DNA from: an uncultured Coriobacteriales bacterium
GTDB lineage: Bacteria; Actinomycetota; Coriobacteriia; Coriobacteriales; UMGS124
Length of the DNA stretch: 40,337 nt
Assembly: GCA_902464015.1 (NCBI GenBank)
Contig: CABQHM010000031.1
Span: 1-40,337, forward strand
Direction of reading: 5' to 3'
The translations under genes were made by a program, and so were the position numbers. The stretch's first letter is position 1. Every line of letters begins with the position of its first letter. The notes below the pieces were generated by a model that saw nothing but the letters and a program-made list of their open reading frames with translations, was not told the DNA's origin and ran no database searches. Below are positions 16,677 through 23,846 of this stretch, in pieces.

Positions 16677-17024
16677 CTACGCGACTTTGCCTTCTAGATA
16701 GCAAGTGTCGGCACTGATGTCCACTTTGTTGTTCCAAACAACCGCACTGTCGACTTGAGGGTCAATATCCCAGGCAATGTCGTGATTCTCATCAATGTAT
16801 GCACGCTCGAACGCGCCCTCGTCTGCAAGAAAAGCAAAGACCGTGCCGGGACATATCAGCGGTGTCATGTCGTAGAATCTCATCTCACCGTTATCAAACG
16901 TGACGAGGAGCGATTTATCTGGCAAAGGCTTAACCGCCGTCGCCTTGCGACGCCCCGAGGCAAAATACTCCGCCGTCTTATAGTCGAATCCACGTTTGGT
17001 ATAAAACGTCACGTCATGCTGCAT
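16677..17024 (-). CDS. DUF2442 protein
   Basis: Protein of 115 residues with a clear DUF2442 core: AVKPLPDKSLLVTFDNGEMRFYDMTPLI, then FERAYIDENHDIAWDID. A 30-residue N-terminal extension precedes it. The ATG at 17024 follows GGGGGTG; a TTG 15 bp earlier is also possible. It is the second gene of a pair with the DUF4160 gene, 17 bp apart. DUF2442 is a known neighbour of DUF4160. No activity can be assigned. Confidence 0.8.
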   Translation of the reverse strand: MQHDVTFYTKRGFDYKTAEYFASGRRKATAVKPLPDKSLLVTFDNGEMRFYDMTPLICPGTVFAFLADEGAFERAYIDENHDIAWDIDPQVDSAVVWNNKVDISADTCYLEGKVA

Positions 17025-17041
17025 GACAAACACCCCCAAAC

Positions 17042-17302
17042 CTAACGAAGAGGATCAATGGGAAAGAGCTCCTGGTTCTTCTCAGCGAGGGCCCAGTTCT
17101 CAAGGAGCTCGTCTTGATGGAGGGCCGCCCAACCAAGAAGCATCTTGAGCTGCTTGTTGGGCATTTCACCTTCAAGGACTTCAATGTCGCGAATTGAGAC
17201 GATAACGGAATCCCCACCGTAAGAAGCATGGAAATGAGGGGGCTGATGGTCGCGCCAGTTTATATAAATCTTGATGCCTCTAAACATACAGATAGTTGGC
17301 AT
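17042..17302 (-). CDS. DUF4160 protein, second pair
   Basis: Protein of 86 residues, the usual family length: MPTICMFRGIKIYINWRDHQ, then PPHFHASYGGDSVIVSI with the HFH motif, and a helical end (NKQLKMLLGWAALHQDELLENWALA). I moved the start to 17302 because AGGAGG lies inside the longer open frame, 6 bp upstream of this ATG. A -10-like TATACT lies at 17335-17340 on the minus strand. It resembles the 15889 gene only distantly, so the two pairs are not recent duplicates. Confidence 0.85.
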   Translation of the reverse strand: MPTICMFRGIKIYINWRDHQPPHFHASYGGDSVIVSIRDIEVLEGEMPNKQLKMLLGWAALHQDELLENWALAEKNQELFPIDPLR

Positions 17303-17486
17303 GAACGTCCTCCTGACCATTGCGGCTTAGGATGAGTATACCGTTCCAAAGACTGTTGAGATATAGATCGAGCAAGGTCCAACTATAAAGAGCTGTGACG
17401 TGAGCTAATCCTCTCCAAACTTCGTCGAACACAACTAACAGCCGCAAGTTGCAACCTCAACGGTGATAAAAAGAGTGCGAGCATGG

Positions 17487-17630
17487 GTTGAGTTGCTCGT
17501 AAGTCTCCCATAGGAACGAAAAGGGCCCTCCTGTGCTCAGACAGTCCTCGCCGCCTTCGGCGGCTGCGGAACTGCGCCAGGAGGGTCCTTTCGTTCCCTG
17601 CGCGTTTACGGCGACGGGTCAGGCTGTTGG
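17487..17630. repeat. Palindromic repeat, copy 3
   Basis: Third copy, about 957 bp from copy 2. The outer arms GGAACGAAAAGGGCCCTCCTG and the exact right arm pair with one extra base and one change; the inner hairpin is GCCGCC-TTC-GGCGGC. The shared lead-in GCTCGTA-GTCTCCCATAGG and tail ACGGCGACGGGTCA-GTTG match copy 2. It ends 80 bp before the nitroreductase stop. Confidence 0.85.
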
Positions 17631-17709
17631 GGGGCGAAGGGCAAAGGGATGCAGAGTCGCACTCGGGGGCCACGTCACCGTAGGTCGTTCAGACCAACCA
17701 GGCCGTGGA

Positions 17710-18240
17710 CTAGAAGGTCTCGTGGCTCACGGTTTGAGCGAGGGGGAAACGGTCGGCGTGACGGGGACCGGGAGTGCACTCGGGGGTGGGATGGCCCAGC
17801 ATGAGCATGTCTACCAGCTCATAGTCGGCTGGAACGTTGAAACGTACACGCACGGCCTGAGGATCGTAGGCACCAATCCAGCAGCTGCCCAGACCAAGGG
17901 CTGTAGCGGCGTTTGCCATGTTGGTGAGCACGATGGAGGCGTCGATGGTGCCAAAGTCGCCCGACTCGCAACCCATGCCCTTAGCCGAAGCGTTCTTGTC
18001 AAATGCGACAATGAGCGCGGTGGGCGCGCCGTAGCGGCACTTCGAGCACTCGTCCACCTTGGCAAGGCCTTCGGCGCTCTGCACGACGCAGATGCGAACG
18101 GGCTGGTTGTTGCATGCCGTGGGCGAGAGACGGCCAGCCTCGAGAATGGCAGAGAGTTCTTCCTCAGTCAGCTGCTCATCGGTAAATGCACGCACGGAAT
18201 AGCGAGCACGAAGCAGGTCAAGATAGGCGTCAGCGTTCAT
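17710..18240 (-). CDS. Nitroreductase family protein
   Basis: FMN-dependent NAD(P)H oxidoreductase-like protein of 176 residues. RYSVRAF at the N-terminus and ILEAGRLSPTACNNQPVRICVV are the flavin-binding signature of the family; GLGSCWIGAYDP and LGHPTPE complete it. A CSKC pair (about residue 65) is an unusual local feature. The start at 18240 follows AAAGGA and fits the family N-terminus. It follows the terminator of the ABC operon and is probably transcribed alone. Substrate unknown. Confidence 0.9.
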   Translation of the reverse strand: MNADAYLDLLRARYSVRAFTDEQLTEEELSAILEAGRLSPTACNNQPVRICVVQSAEGLAKVDECSKCRYGAPTALIVAFDKNASAKGMGCESGDFGTIDASIVLTNMANAATALGLGSCWIGAYDPQAVRVRFNVPADYELVDMLMLGHPTPECTPGPRHADRFPLAQTVSHETF

Positions 18241-18344
18241 AGTTGCTCGGTCCTTTCTCATCTCATCGACGGCCATGGGGGCCAAATCCGCTTGCATGGC
18301 GGCAATTGTATGCTTCGCGCGTGAAAATCAGGAGATGCTTCATC

Positions 18345-18378
18345 AAAAACGGCCCCCTGCGGGGGGTGCAGGGGGCCG
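18345..18378 (-). terminator. Terminator of the substrate-binding protein gene
   Basis: GGCCCCCTGC and GCAGGGGGCC pair perfectly around a 7-base loop; on the minus strand the hairpin is followed by GTTTTTG. It lies 28 bp after the stop codon. Confidence 0.93.
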
Positions 18379-18405
18379 TCGAGGGAGGAACGGGCCGCTT
18401 GGGGC

Positions 18406-19512
18406 TTATGCGAAGAAGGACTCGTACTCCTCCTGGGGGAGGTCGTAGTTGTAGAAGCGCTTGAAGAAGTCGACGGTCTCCTGCTCGAGGTCGATGTCGT
18501 CGAAGTAGCCGGGGTGCGTGATCTGTGCCAACCACAGGAAGGCGAGCGGGGCCTCAGCGGAAGGACGGTCCCACCAGAAGCCGCCGATGGGGCAGATGTG
18601 CACCTCGCCGGACTGGATGGCCTTCATGTCCTGGACGGTGGGCTCGTTGAGCAGCTCGGCGACGTCGCCGTTGCCACCCTGGATCACGATGTAGTCGGGG
18701 TCCCAGCCGATGGCCTTCTCGACGGTGATGTCGCCGTTGAGGTCCTCCTCGGGCACCGCAAACGTCACGCCGCAAGCATCGAGCCAGCTACGGCCCCAGT
18801 CGCCGGTGTTAGCCTTCGTGATGTCGGGCTTGCTGATGTAGTACACCGTCTTGGCGCGCTCCTCCTCGGGAAGCGCCGCCACACGCTCGGCGATGAGGCC
18901 CAGTTTCTCGTCCCAGTAGTCCACGAGCTCCTGGCCGCGCGCGTCGTTGCCGAACAGGTGAGAAACGTTGAGGAACTCCTGCTTGAGCGACTCGACGCCT
19001 GCCCAACCGATGAGCATGACGTACACAGAAATGCCGATTTCCTCAATCTGGGCGTTGCCCTTGTCGGAGCTGACGCCGCACAGGGCGATGTCGGGTGCAG
19101 TGGCGGCGATGGTCTCGATGTTGATGTCGTCGAACGAGCCGCCGTCGGTCACGTCGTTGAGCTCGGGGAACATGCGGAGAAGCTGGGGGAACCTCTTCAT
19201 GGAAGGCTCGGCCACGATCTTGTCGGCGCCGCCGAAGATGACAGCTTCGTGGGTGGTGCCGCCCTGGCAGGTGATGGCGACGCGCTCAATCTTCTCGGGC
19301 ACCACGACCTGCTTGCCCGTGGCGTCAATCACGTACGAAGGATCGTCGGAAGCGGCAATCTTGACTTCCTTCTTTTTCTTGCCGGCAGCAAGAGCCTGCT
19401 CGGGCGCGGCGGTCTCGATAGCGACACCTGCCGCAGCGGCTGCAACAGCGGCACCAGCGGCAACCTGAATGAGGCCACGGCGAGAGATGGAAGACTCGTT
19501 GATCTTGCTCAT
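18406..19512 (-). CDS. ABC transporter substrate-binding protein, Tat-exported
   Basis: Protein of 368 residues of the FecB/BtuF-type (PeriBP_2) class for iron complexes, cobalamin or other metal chelates. The start of the binding fold is typical (YVIDATGKQVVVPEKIERVAITC), as are DIALCGVSSDKGNAQIEEIGI and the C-terminal DPDYIVIQGG. The signal peptide has a twin arginine (SISRRGLIQVAAGAAVAAAAAG) and an ALA-AG cleavage site but no lipobox, which is odd for a Gram-positive binding protein. AAAGGGAG precedes the ATG at 19512. It is on the same strand as the permease, ATPase and DUF364 genes but separated by 288 bp. Ligand unknown. Confidence 0.88.
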   Translation of the reverse strand: MSKINESSISRRGLIQVAAGAAVAAAAAGVAIETAAPEQALAAGKKKKEVKIAASDDPSYVIDATGKQVVVPEKIERVAITCQGGTTHEAVIFGGADKIVAEPSMKRFPQLLRMFPELNDVTDGGSFDDINIETIAATAPDIALCGVSSDKGNAQIEEIGISVYVMLIGWAGVESLKQEFLNVSHLFGNDARGQELVDYWDEKLGLIAERVAALPEEERAKTVYYISKPDITKANTGDWGRSWLDACGVTFAVPEEDLNGDITVEKAIGWDPDYIVIQGGNGDVAELLNEPTVQDMKAIQSGEVHICPIGGFWWDRPSAEAPLAFLWLAQITHPGYFDDIDLEQETVDFFKRFYNYDLPQEEYESFFA

Positions 19513-19612
19513 GATGCGGTACTCCCTTTCCACGATGATTCTTCGCGCTTCCCTAAGCACGAAGACCGAAGCCCTACCCAACGCAATGTCGAGGCGGGCA
19601 CGCTACATATAT

Positions 19613-19820
19613 GCACATCCCCCATGAGCAGGAAGAATGCGCCTGGCCCCATTGGATATCGAGCAAGCCAGGGCATCCCCTGCAAGCGGGGAACGAACAA
19701 CAACAACACCGAGTGCATCCTTGCCGACACCCCACCGCCCCCTACAAGCGGAAGCATGCAAACGTGAAGAAGCAAGCACAAACTGCCAAGCGCACACCCC
19801 CTACGAGCGGGGGAAGGTGA
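19613..19820. repeat. Four degenerate CRISPR-like units
   Basis: Four units share the pattern CACA-CCCC-TAC-AGC-GGGG-AA. Their AGC cores start at 19627, 19685, 19747 and 19806, a pitch of 58, 62 and 59 bp. Units 2 and 4 keep the stem CCCC-AGCG-GGGG resembling type I-E repeats; units 1 and 3 have lost one arm. Unit 4 overlaps the stop codon of the DUF364 gene. No cas gene is present in the window. It may be a decayed mini-array or a chance run of GC hairpins. Confidence 0.35.
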
Positions 19821-20868
19821 CCGCGTAGGACTCACAGAGCGGGCTGACGGCTTCGCCGGGCTTGGGTCTGCCTTCGCGGCGGCGGGCGACGCTGTCCATG
19901 AACGCCTCGGGGTCAAGCACGTGAGTGCCGGTCACGCAGGTCACGCCCAGTTCCATCAGCGCCTCGAAAGGCGCTCCGGCCGAAGGGCCGAACAGCATGA
20001 CTTCGCGGGCATGGGCACATGCAGGCATAAGCCCGAAGAATGAGCCGTTTACCAGCATCGATCCCGTGAGGAAGACGACATCGGCCTGCGAGAGAAGATC
20101 GGCCGTCTGCGCCGGGTCGTCATGGAACACGATATGGGACGGGTGCCGTTCGATGCCGTGCTCCCCCACCCGAAAGCCCATGAGGTCGTATGCCGGGCGC
20201 ATGTCGCACACATCCACCTGAGCAGGGCAAGCCTCGAGCTCGGCGAGATATGAGCCCGCACCCACGACGCAGACGCGGTCGGTGGGGCGAACGAGGGCTG
20301 AGACGGGGTCGTCGAGGAAGACAAACCCGCGCGCCGCAAGAGCCGCGTGCGACTCGCATCCGCTGGAAACCGCGTTGAGCAGGGCGACGGCCACGATGTC
20401 GGCCAGACGGCCAAGGCCCCTGCGTACATTTCCGTTTACGTCTCTTACCTGGACAAACGCTTCCACGGCAGGTAGACCTACAAGTTCGCGCAAAAGCTCG
20501 AACGCACCCATGTTGAGAGGCCCGTGCACCTCGTGCTCGCCGATAAACGTGAACGCGCGGCCGCACGAACCATCCCTCAGGCGCGCGGCGAGCCACTTGC
20601 CCCCAAAAGCGAAATCGGCAACAGGGCTGGCAGCAGCCTCAGGGCACGCCTGAGCCGCACGCTCCATAAGACCCGAAAGACCAAGGGACAAGCGGGCAAG
20701 GCTGGGCGTGCGCATCCCAGAGGCAACGTCGGGGCACGCCCGAGCCGCACGCTCCATGAGGCCCTCAGGGCCAAGAGACAGACGGGCAAGGTTGGGCACA
20801 ACGGACCCGGCAACTCTCGCAACGTTATCAACCGTCCCAAAACCCGCGGTCACATTCACGCTACTCAT
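19801..20868 (-). CDS. DUF364 protein (putative metal-chelate-related)
   Basis: Cytoplasmic protein of 355 residues. From about residue 85 it matches the DUF364 pattern: an N-terminal enolase-like part (GKWLAARLRDGSCGRAFTFIGEHEVHG), then a Rossmann-like part (RVCVVGAGSYLAELEACPAQVDVCDM) and QADVVFLTGSMLVNGSF. The family is associated with metal handling and often lies beside FecCD-type ABC transporters, as here. Residues ~24-85 contain a 30-residue tandem duplication (LARLSLGxxGLMERAAxACP twice). The start overlaps the ATPase stop by 8 bp. The biochemical role is not established. Confidence 0.82.
   Translation of the reverse strand: MSSVNVTAGFGTVDNVARVAGSVVPNLARLSLGPEGLMERAARACPDVASGMRTPSLARLSLGLSGLMERAAQACPEAAASPVADFAFGGKWLAARLRDGSCGRAFTFIGEHEVHGPLNMGAFELLRELVGLPAVEAFVQVRDVNGNVRRGLGRLADIVAVALLNAVSSGCESHAALAARGFVFLDDPVSALVRPTDRVCVVGAGSYLAELEACPAQVDVCDMRPAYDLMGFRVGEHGIERHPSHIVFHDDPAQTADLLSQADVVFLTGSMLVNGSFFGLMPACAHAREVMLFGPSAGAPFEALMELGVTCVTGTHVLDPEAFMDSVARRREGRPKPGEAVSPLCESYAVTFPRS
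20642..20821. repeat. 90-bp tandem duplication within the DUF364 gene
   Basis: GGGCACGCC begins both units, at 20642 and 20732, giving an exact 90-bp period (30 codons). Both units continue with GAGCCGCACGCTCCAT and GACGGGCAAG-like sequence. Divergence between units is moderate, so the event is not very recent. Confidence 0.8.
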
Positions 20869-21790
20869 TGGCTACCGCCCTTTTCGCTGCTTGCACAGCT
20901 TCGTAAGCCACCGTGGCTGAGCTCGCTCCGTCTTCTTTTTCCTGGCTCCCCTGGCACGCGCAACGACGCGGACCCTCCCAGCCCATGCCAGGCGCGTGCA
21001 CGCCGGGCAGCACGGGAATGCACGTGGTGAGCTTGCCGCCCGAGACATCGTCGAACTCCAGGTCGGCCACTTTCACCTTGATGCCATAGGCGGCCGCGAG
21101 AATCGACTCGGTCACGATTTCGTCGACGGGACCCACGTGGAACGGCTCCGTGCGCGACATGACAACCGCCTTTGAACAGGCAAGATAGGCATGATCGGGG
21201 AAATGCGAGGTCATGATGACACCCACGCCCTCCTCGGAGAGGCTCTTGACCTGGCTGAGCACGCGCATCTGGTTGCCGTAGTCGAGGCTCGAGGTGGGCT
21301 CGTCCATCATGAGGAAGGCGGGCTTCTGCATGAGGGCACGCGCGATGAGCACCATCTGGCGCTCGCCACCGGACACCTCGGTATACACCTTGTCGCGCAG
21401 GTAGCTGACACCCAGGCGCTCGAGCGTGGCCTCGGCTTCGCGGTATGCCTTGCGAGAGGGGCCGCCAAAGAGGCTCTCGCGCACGACCGACCCCATGACC
21501 ACGACGTCGAGCACACTGAAGGGAAACGGCGGCTCATGGACTTGCGGCACATAGCCGATGTATGAGGCCAGGCGCCTGCGGTCGCTGTGATTGACACGCT
21601 CGCCATCCATGAAGAGACCGCCGTGGGTAAACGGGATGAAACCCAACAGCGCCTTGAACAGCGTCGTCTTGCCCACGCCGTTGGGGCCGAGCAGGCAAAG
21701 CACCTCGCCGCTTGCAAGCGAGAAGCTCACGTCGCTCACGATGTTGCGACCGTTGTAGCCGGCCGCCACTCCACGCGCTTCGAGAATCAT
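20861..21790 (-). CDS. ABC transporter ATP-binding protein (FepC/BtuD-like)
   Basis: ATPase of 309 residues that powers the FecCD-type importer. Walker A GPNGVGKT is at residues 35-42, the signature is SGGERQ (near 140), Walker B LMMDEP (near 164) and the switch histidine lies in TSHFPDH. The last ~60 residues are an added tail rich in Gly, Ala and Glu with no recognisable fold. Its start overlaps the permease stop as ATGA, and its end overlaps the DUF364 start, so the three genes form one coupled operon. Confidence 0.93.
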   Translation of the reverse strand: MILEARGVAAGYNGRNIVSDVSFSLASGEVLCLLGPNGVGKTTLFKALLGFIPFTHGGLFMDGERVNHSDRRRLASYIGYVPQVHEPPFPFSVLDVVVMGSVVRESLFGGPSRKAYREAEATLERLGVSYLRDKVYTEVSGGERQMVLIARALMQKPAFLMMDEPTSSLDYGNQMRVLSQVKSLSEEGVGVIMTSHFPDHAYLACSKAVVMSRTEPFHVGPVDEIVTESILAAAYGIKVKVADLEFDDVSGGKLTTCIPVLPGVHAPGMGWEGPRRCACQGSQEKEDGASSATVAYEAVQAAKRAVANE

Positions 21791-22896
21791 GCGGACTCCT
21801 TCTTGCGCTTAAAGAGCAGGTAGACGAAGAACGGCGCACCGATGAGCGATGTCAGGATGCCCAAGGGAATCTCAGTGGTGAACAGCGTGCGTGCCAGGCA
21901 GTCGACCACGAGCAGGAACACGCCGCCGGTGAGCAACGACATGGGAACGAGGTCCTTGTAGTTGGGGCCCACGATGAAGCGGCACATGTGCGGGATGATG
22001 AGGCCGATCCAGCCGATCATGCCCGCCACAGCCACGGCGGTTGCGGTGAGAAGCGTGGCGCACACGATGAGGATGCCGCGGATGCGCTTGACGTTGAGGC
22101 CCAGCGACGCGGCCTCCTCGTCACCGAAGACCATGACGTTGAGGCGCCAGCGCAGGATGAACGTGGGCACAACGCCCAGCAGCAGCGGCACGATGAGGAA
22201 CAGCACGTCGCGCTGGTTGACCGTGGCGAGGCTGCCCATGAGCCAGTAGGTGATTTCGGGCAGCTTGGACTCGGGGTCAGCCACGTATTTGATGAGCGTG
22301 ATGAAGGAGGAGAACAGCGTGGAGACCACCATGCCTGCCAAGATAAGCATGAGCACGGCGTCCTTGCCACGGCTGACGCGGGTGCAGATGAGGTAGGCAA
22401 TGGCGACGGCCAGGATGCCGAAGACAAACGCGCTTCCCTGCACCATGGCGTAGGGAAGCGAGAAGAGCAGTGCCAACGCCGCGCCGAAGCCCGCGCCCGA
22501 GCTTGCGCCCAAAATGTCGGGCGAGACCATGGGGTTCTTGAAAAGTCCCTGGTAGACAGCACCGGCAACCGCCAAGGCGGCACCGATAAGGACGGCGGCG
22601 ACCACGCGGGGCAGGCGCACCTTCCACACGATGGTCTGCGCCATGGCAGGCTCGGCGCTTTCATAGCCAAAAATCTTTGCACCCAGAATGTCGAGCACAC
22701 CCGACGGCGAAATAGGATATTGGCCGATCATGAACGACGCGAAAAAGAGGACGACCAGCACGACCGCCGCAATGATCACGGCTGTATGCATGCCGACTTT
22801 GCCGGCACCTCGGGAAGCCACAGCGCCCAAAGTCGCACCCGACCCGCCCGTTGCCCCACTAGCCAAAGAGGGCGCGTTTTGTTTGTTACATTTCAT
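21787..22896 (-). CDS. FecCD-family ABC permease
   Basis: Integral membrane protein of 369 residues, about 10 helices, of the family importing ferric siderophores, haem, cobalamin and some oxyanions. Typical segments are VRLPRVVAAVLIGAALAVAGAVYQGLFKNPMVSP, DILGASSGAGFGAALAL and GMIGWIGLIIPHMCRFIVG. The N-terminus has a ~35-residue Gly/Ala-rich extension before the first helix. AGGAAA precedes the ATG. It is the first gene of the operon and follows a structured leader region. Substrate class is not resolvable by eye. Confidence 0.92.
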   Translation of the reverse strand: MKCNKQNAPSLASGATGGSGATLGAVASRGAGKVGMHTAVIIAAVVLVVLFFASFMIGQYPISPSGVLDILGAKIFGYESAEPAMAQTIVWKVRLPRVVAAVLIGAALAVAGAVYQGLFKNPMVSPDILGASSGAGFGAALALLFSLPYAMVQGSAFVFGILAVAIAYLICTRVSRGKDAVLMLILAGMVVSTLFSSFITLIKYVADPESKLPEITYWLMGSLATVNQRDVLFLIVPLLLGVVPTFILRWRLNVMVFGDEEAASLGLNVKRIRGILIVCATLLTATAVAVAGMIGWIGLIIPHMCRFIVGPNYKDLVPMSLLTGGVFLLVVDCLARTLFTTEIPLGILTSLIGAPFFVYLLFKRKKESA

Positions 22897-22949
22897 ACGT
22901 ATTTCCTACCAATGTCCCCCATATTTCGAAAGCCTGAAGGACTATAGGT

Positions 22950-23105
22950 CTTAACCGAAAATCAAGCCGTTGTTTTTGCAACTTGCAGGCAGCTGATTAG
23001 GCGGAAGCACGCAGACAGCCCCCGCCGGTTCGGAAATACGCTCAACTCTCCATGCTTGAGGCGTTCTCACCCACAACCGTGCCGGTCTCAATAAGGCGGA
23101 AGTCC
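22950..23105 (-). other. Structured leader upstream of the FecCD operon
   Basis: Between the toxin stop and the permease start the minus strand can form several stems: CTCAA with TTGAG, CGGTT with AACCG, and GTTGC-AAAAA-CAAC. CTTCCGCCT(T/A)AT occurs twice, near 23087-23100 and 22996-23010. The order of conserved-looking blocks suggests a riboswitch-like leader, which would fit a metal or cofactor importer. I cannot match it to a named class. Confidence 0.35.
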
Positions 23106-23108
23106 CTG

Positions 23109-23426
23109 CTACCACATCCCCCTGCGGGTAAAGTCGGCAAGCTTGTGGCATATGCGCGATATGACGACAAGTCCCCTTGCTTCGTCGACATAGTAAAAGA
23201 CCTCGTAGTTGTACACGTTTACGCTGCAATAGCGATGAAGCGTTCGGACGGGGGGTTCAAACTGGTACTCTGGGTAAGCATATGGATTCGCGGCGAGAGA
23301 ATCAAAGGTTGATTCAAACTCCCGTTCCAATGATTCGACAAAATCAATGTCGCTATAGGCAAGGACATATTCGTCGATGTCGTCAAGGTCCCATGCGGTG
23401 TCCATCGTTACGATGTAGCTAAACAT
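23109..23426 (-). CDS. RelE/ParE-superfamily toxin
   Basis: Small protein of 105 residues, second gene of a toxin-antitoxin pair. The sequence has the ParE/RelE-like pattern of a helical first half (AWDLDDIDEYVLAYSDIDFVESLEREFESTFDSLAANPYAYPEY, split by short turns) and a beta-sheet second half with VNVYNYEVFYYVDEARGLVVISRICHK. The start overlaps the antitoxin stop as TGATG. Members are mRNA interferases or gyrase poisons; which applies here cannot be told. Confidence 0.82.
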   Translation of the reverse strand: MFSYIVTMDTAWDLDDIDEYVLAYSDIDFVESLEREFESTFDSLAANPYAYPEYQFEPPVRTLHRYCSVNVYNYEVFYYVDEARGLVVISRICHKLADFTRRGMW

Positions 23427-23716
23427 CAGAGGGCGCCACCGCGCAAACTTGCCAACCGCTCGCGCCGATGGGCCTTAAACTCGTCGGCACTGAGATACGA
23501 AAGCTCGCCCGCCTGCTCCTTTGCCTCGGCCTCCAATATGGCCCGCGCAAACGAACGCTCCTGCAACCGAGCCGCCGTGTTCCACTCGTCATAGTCGACC
23601 ATGGCCCACCGAGGCCGCCCGTTCTGCGTCAGAACAACGACCCCACCGGCGTCGGTATACTTCGAAACGCTTGTGATATCGGAACGAAAATCACTTACCG
23701 GAACCACCTGCGGCAT
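23426..23716 (-). CDS. Phd/YefM-type antitoxin
   Basis: Protein of 96 residues. The N-terminal DNA-binding part reads VVPVSDFRSDITSVSKYTDAGGVVVLTQNGRPRWAMVDYDEW, typical of Phd/YefM antitoxins; the C-terminal helix (RSFARAILEAEAKEQAGELSYLSADEFKAHRRERLASL) should bind the toxin. GGAGGG lies 8 bp before the ATG at 23716, so the longer open frame was not used. A perfect 14-bp palindrome lies in its promoter region. Confidence 0.88.
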   Translation of the reverse strand: MPQVVPVSDFRSDITSVSKYTDAGGVVVLTQNGRPRWAMVDYDEWNTAARLQERSFARAILEAEAKEQAGELSYLSADEFKAHRRERLASLRGGAL

Positions 23717-23744
23717 ATGGTCAGCCCTCCTTGCAAAGCAAATA

Positions 23745-23758
23745 GAAGAAATTTCTTC
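23745..23758. promoter_or_regulatory. Antitoxin operator palindrome
   Basis: GAAGAAATTTCTTC is a perfect 14-bp palindrome, 29 bp upstream of the antitoxin start and immediately downstream of a -10 element. This is where Phd-type antitoxins bind to repress their own operon. Confidence 0.65.
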
Positions 23759-23765
23759 CACATAG

Positions 23766-23794
23766 AAGATACTCGGGGCTACGTTTAAATGCAA
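23766..23794 (-). promoter_or_regulatory. Toxin-antitoxin promoter
   Basis: On the minus strand TTGCAT (23794-23789) and TATCTT (23771-23766) are 17 bp apart. The expected start point falls at the edge of the palindrome at 23745-23758. Confidence 0.6.
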
Positions 23795-23846
23795 GACACC
23801 GACAACATTAATCGCCTGCGCGGCGGGCTTTATCTACCGCTCGGCA

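Noticed and set aside
21712..22947. 411-codon plus-strand frame opposite the FecCD permease
   Set aside because: His/Glu/Arg-rich antisense translation without hydrophobic segments or a ribosome site.
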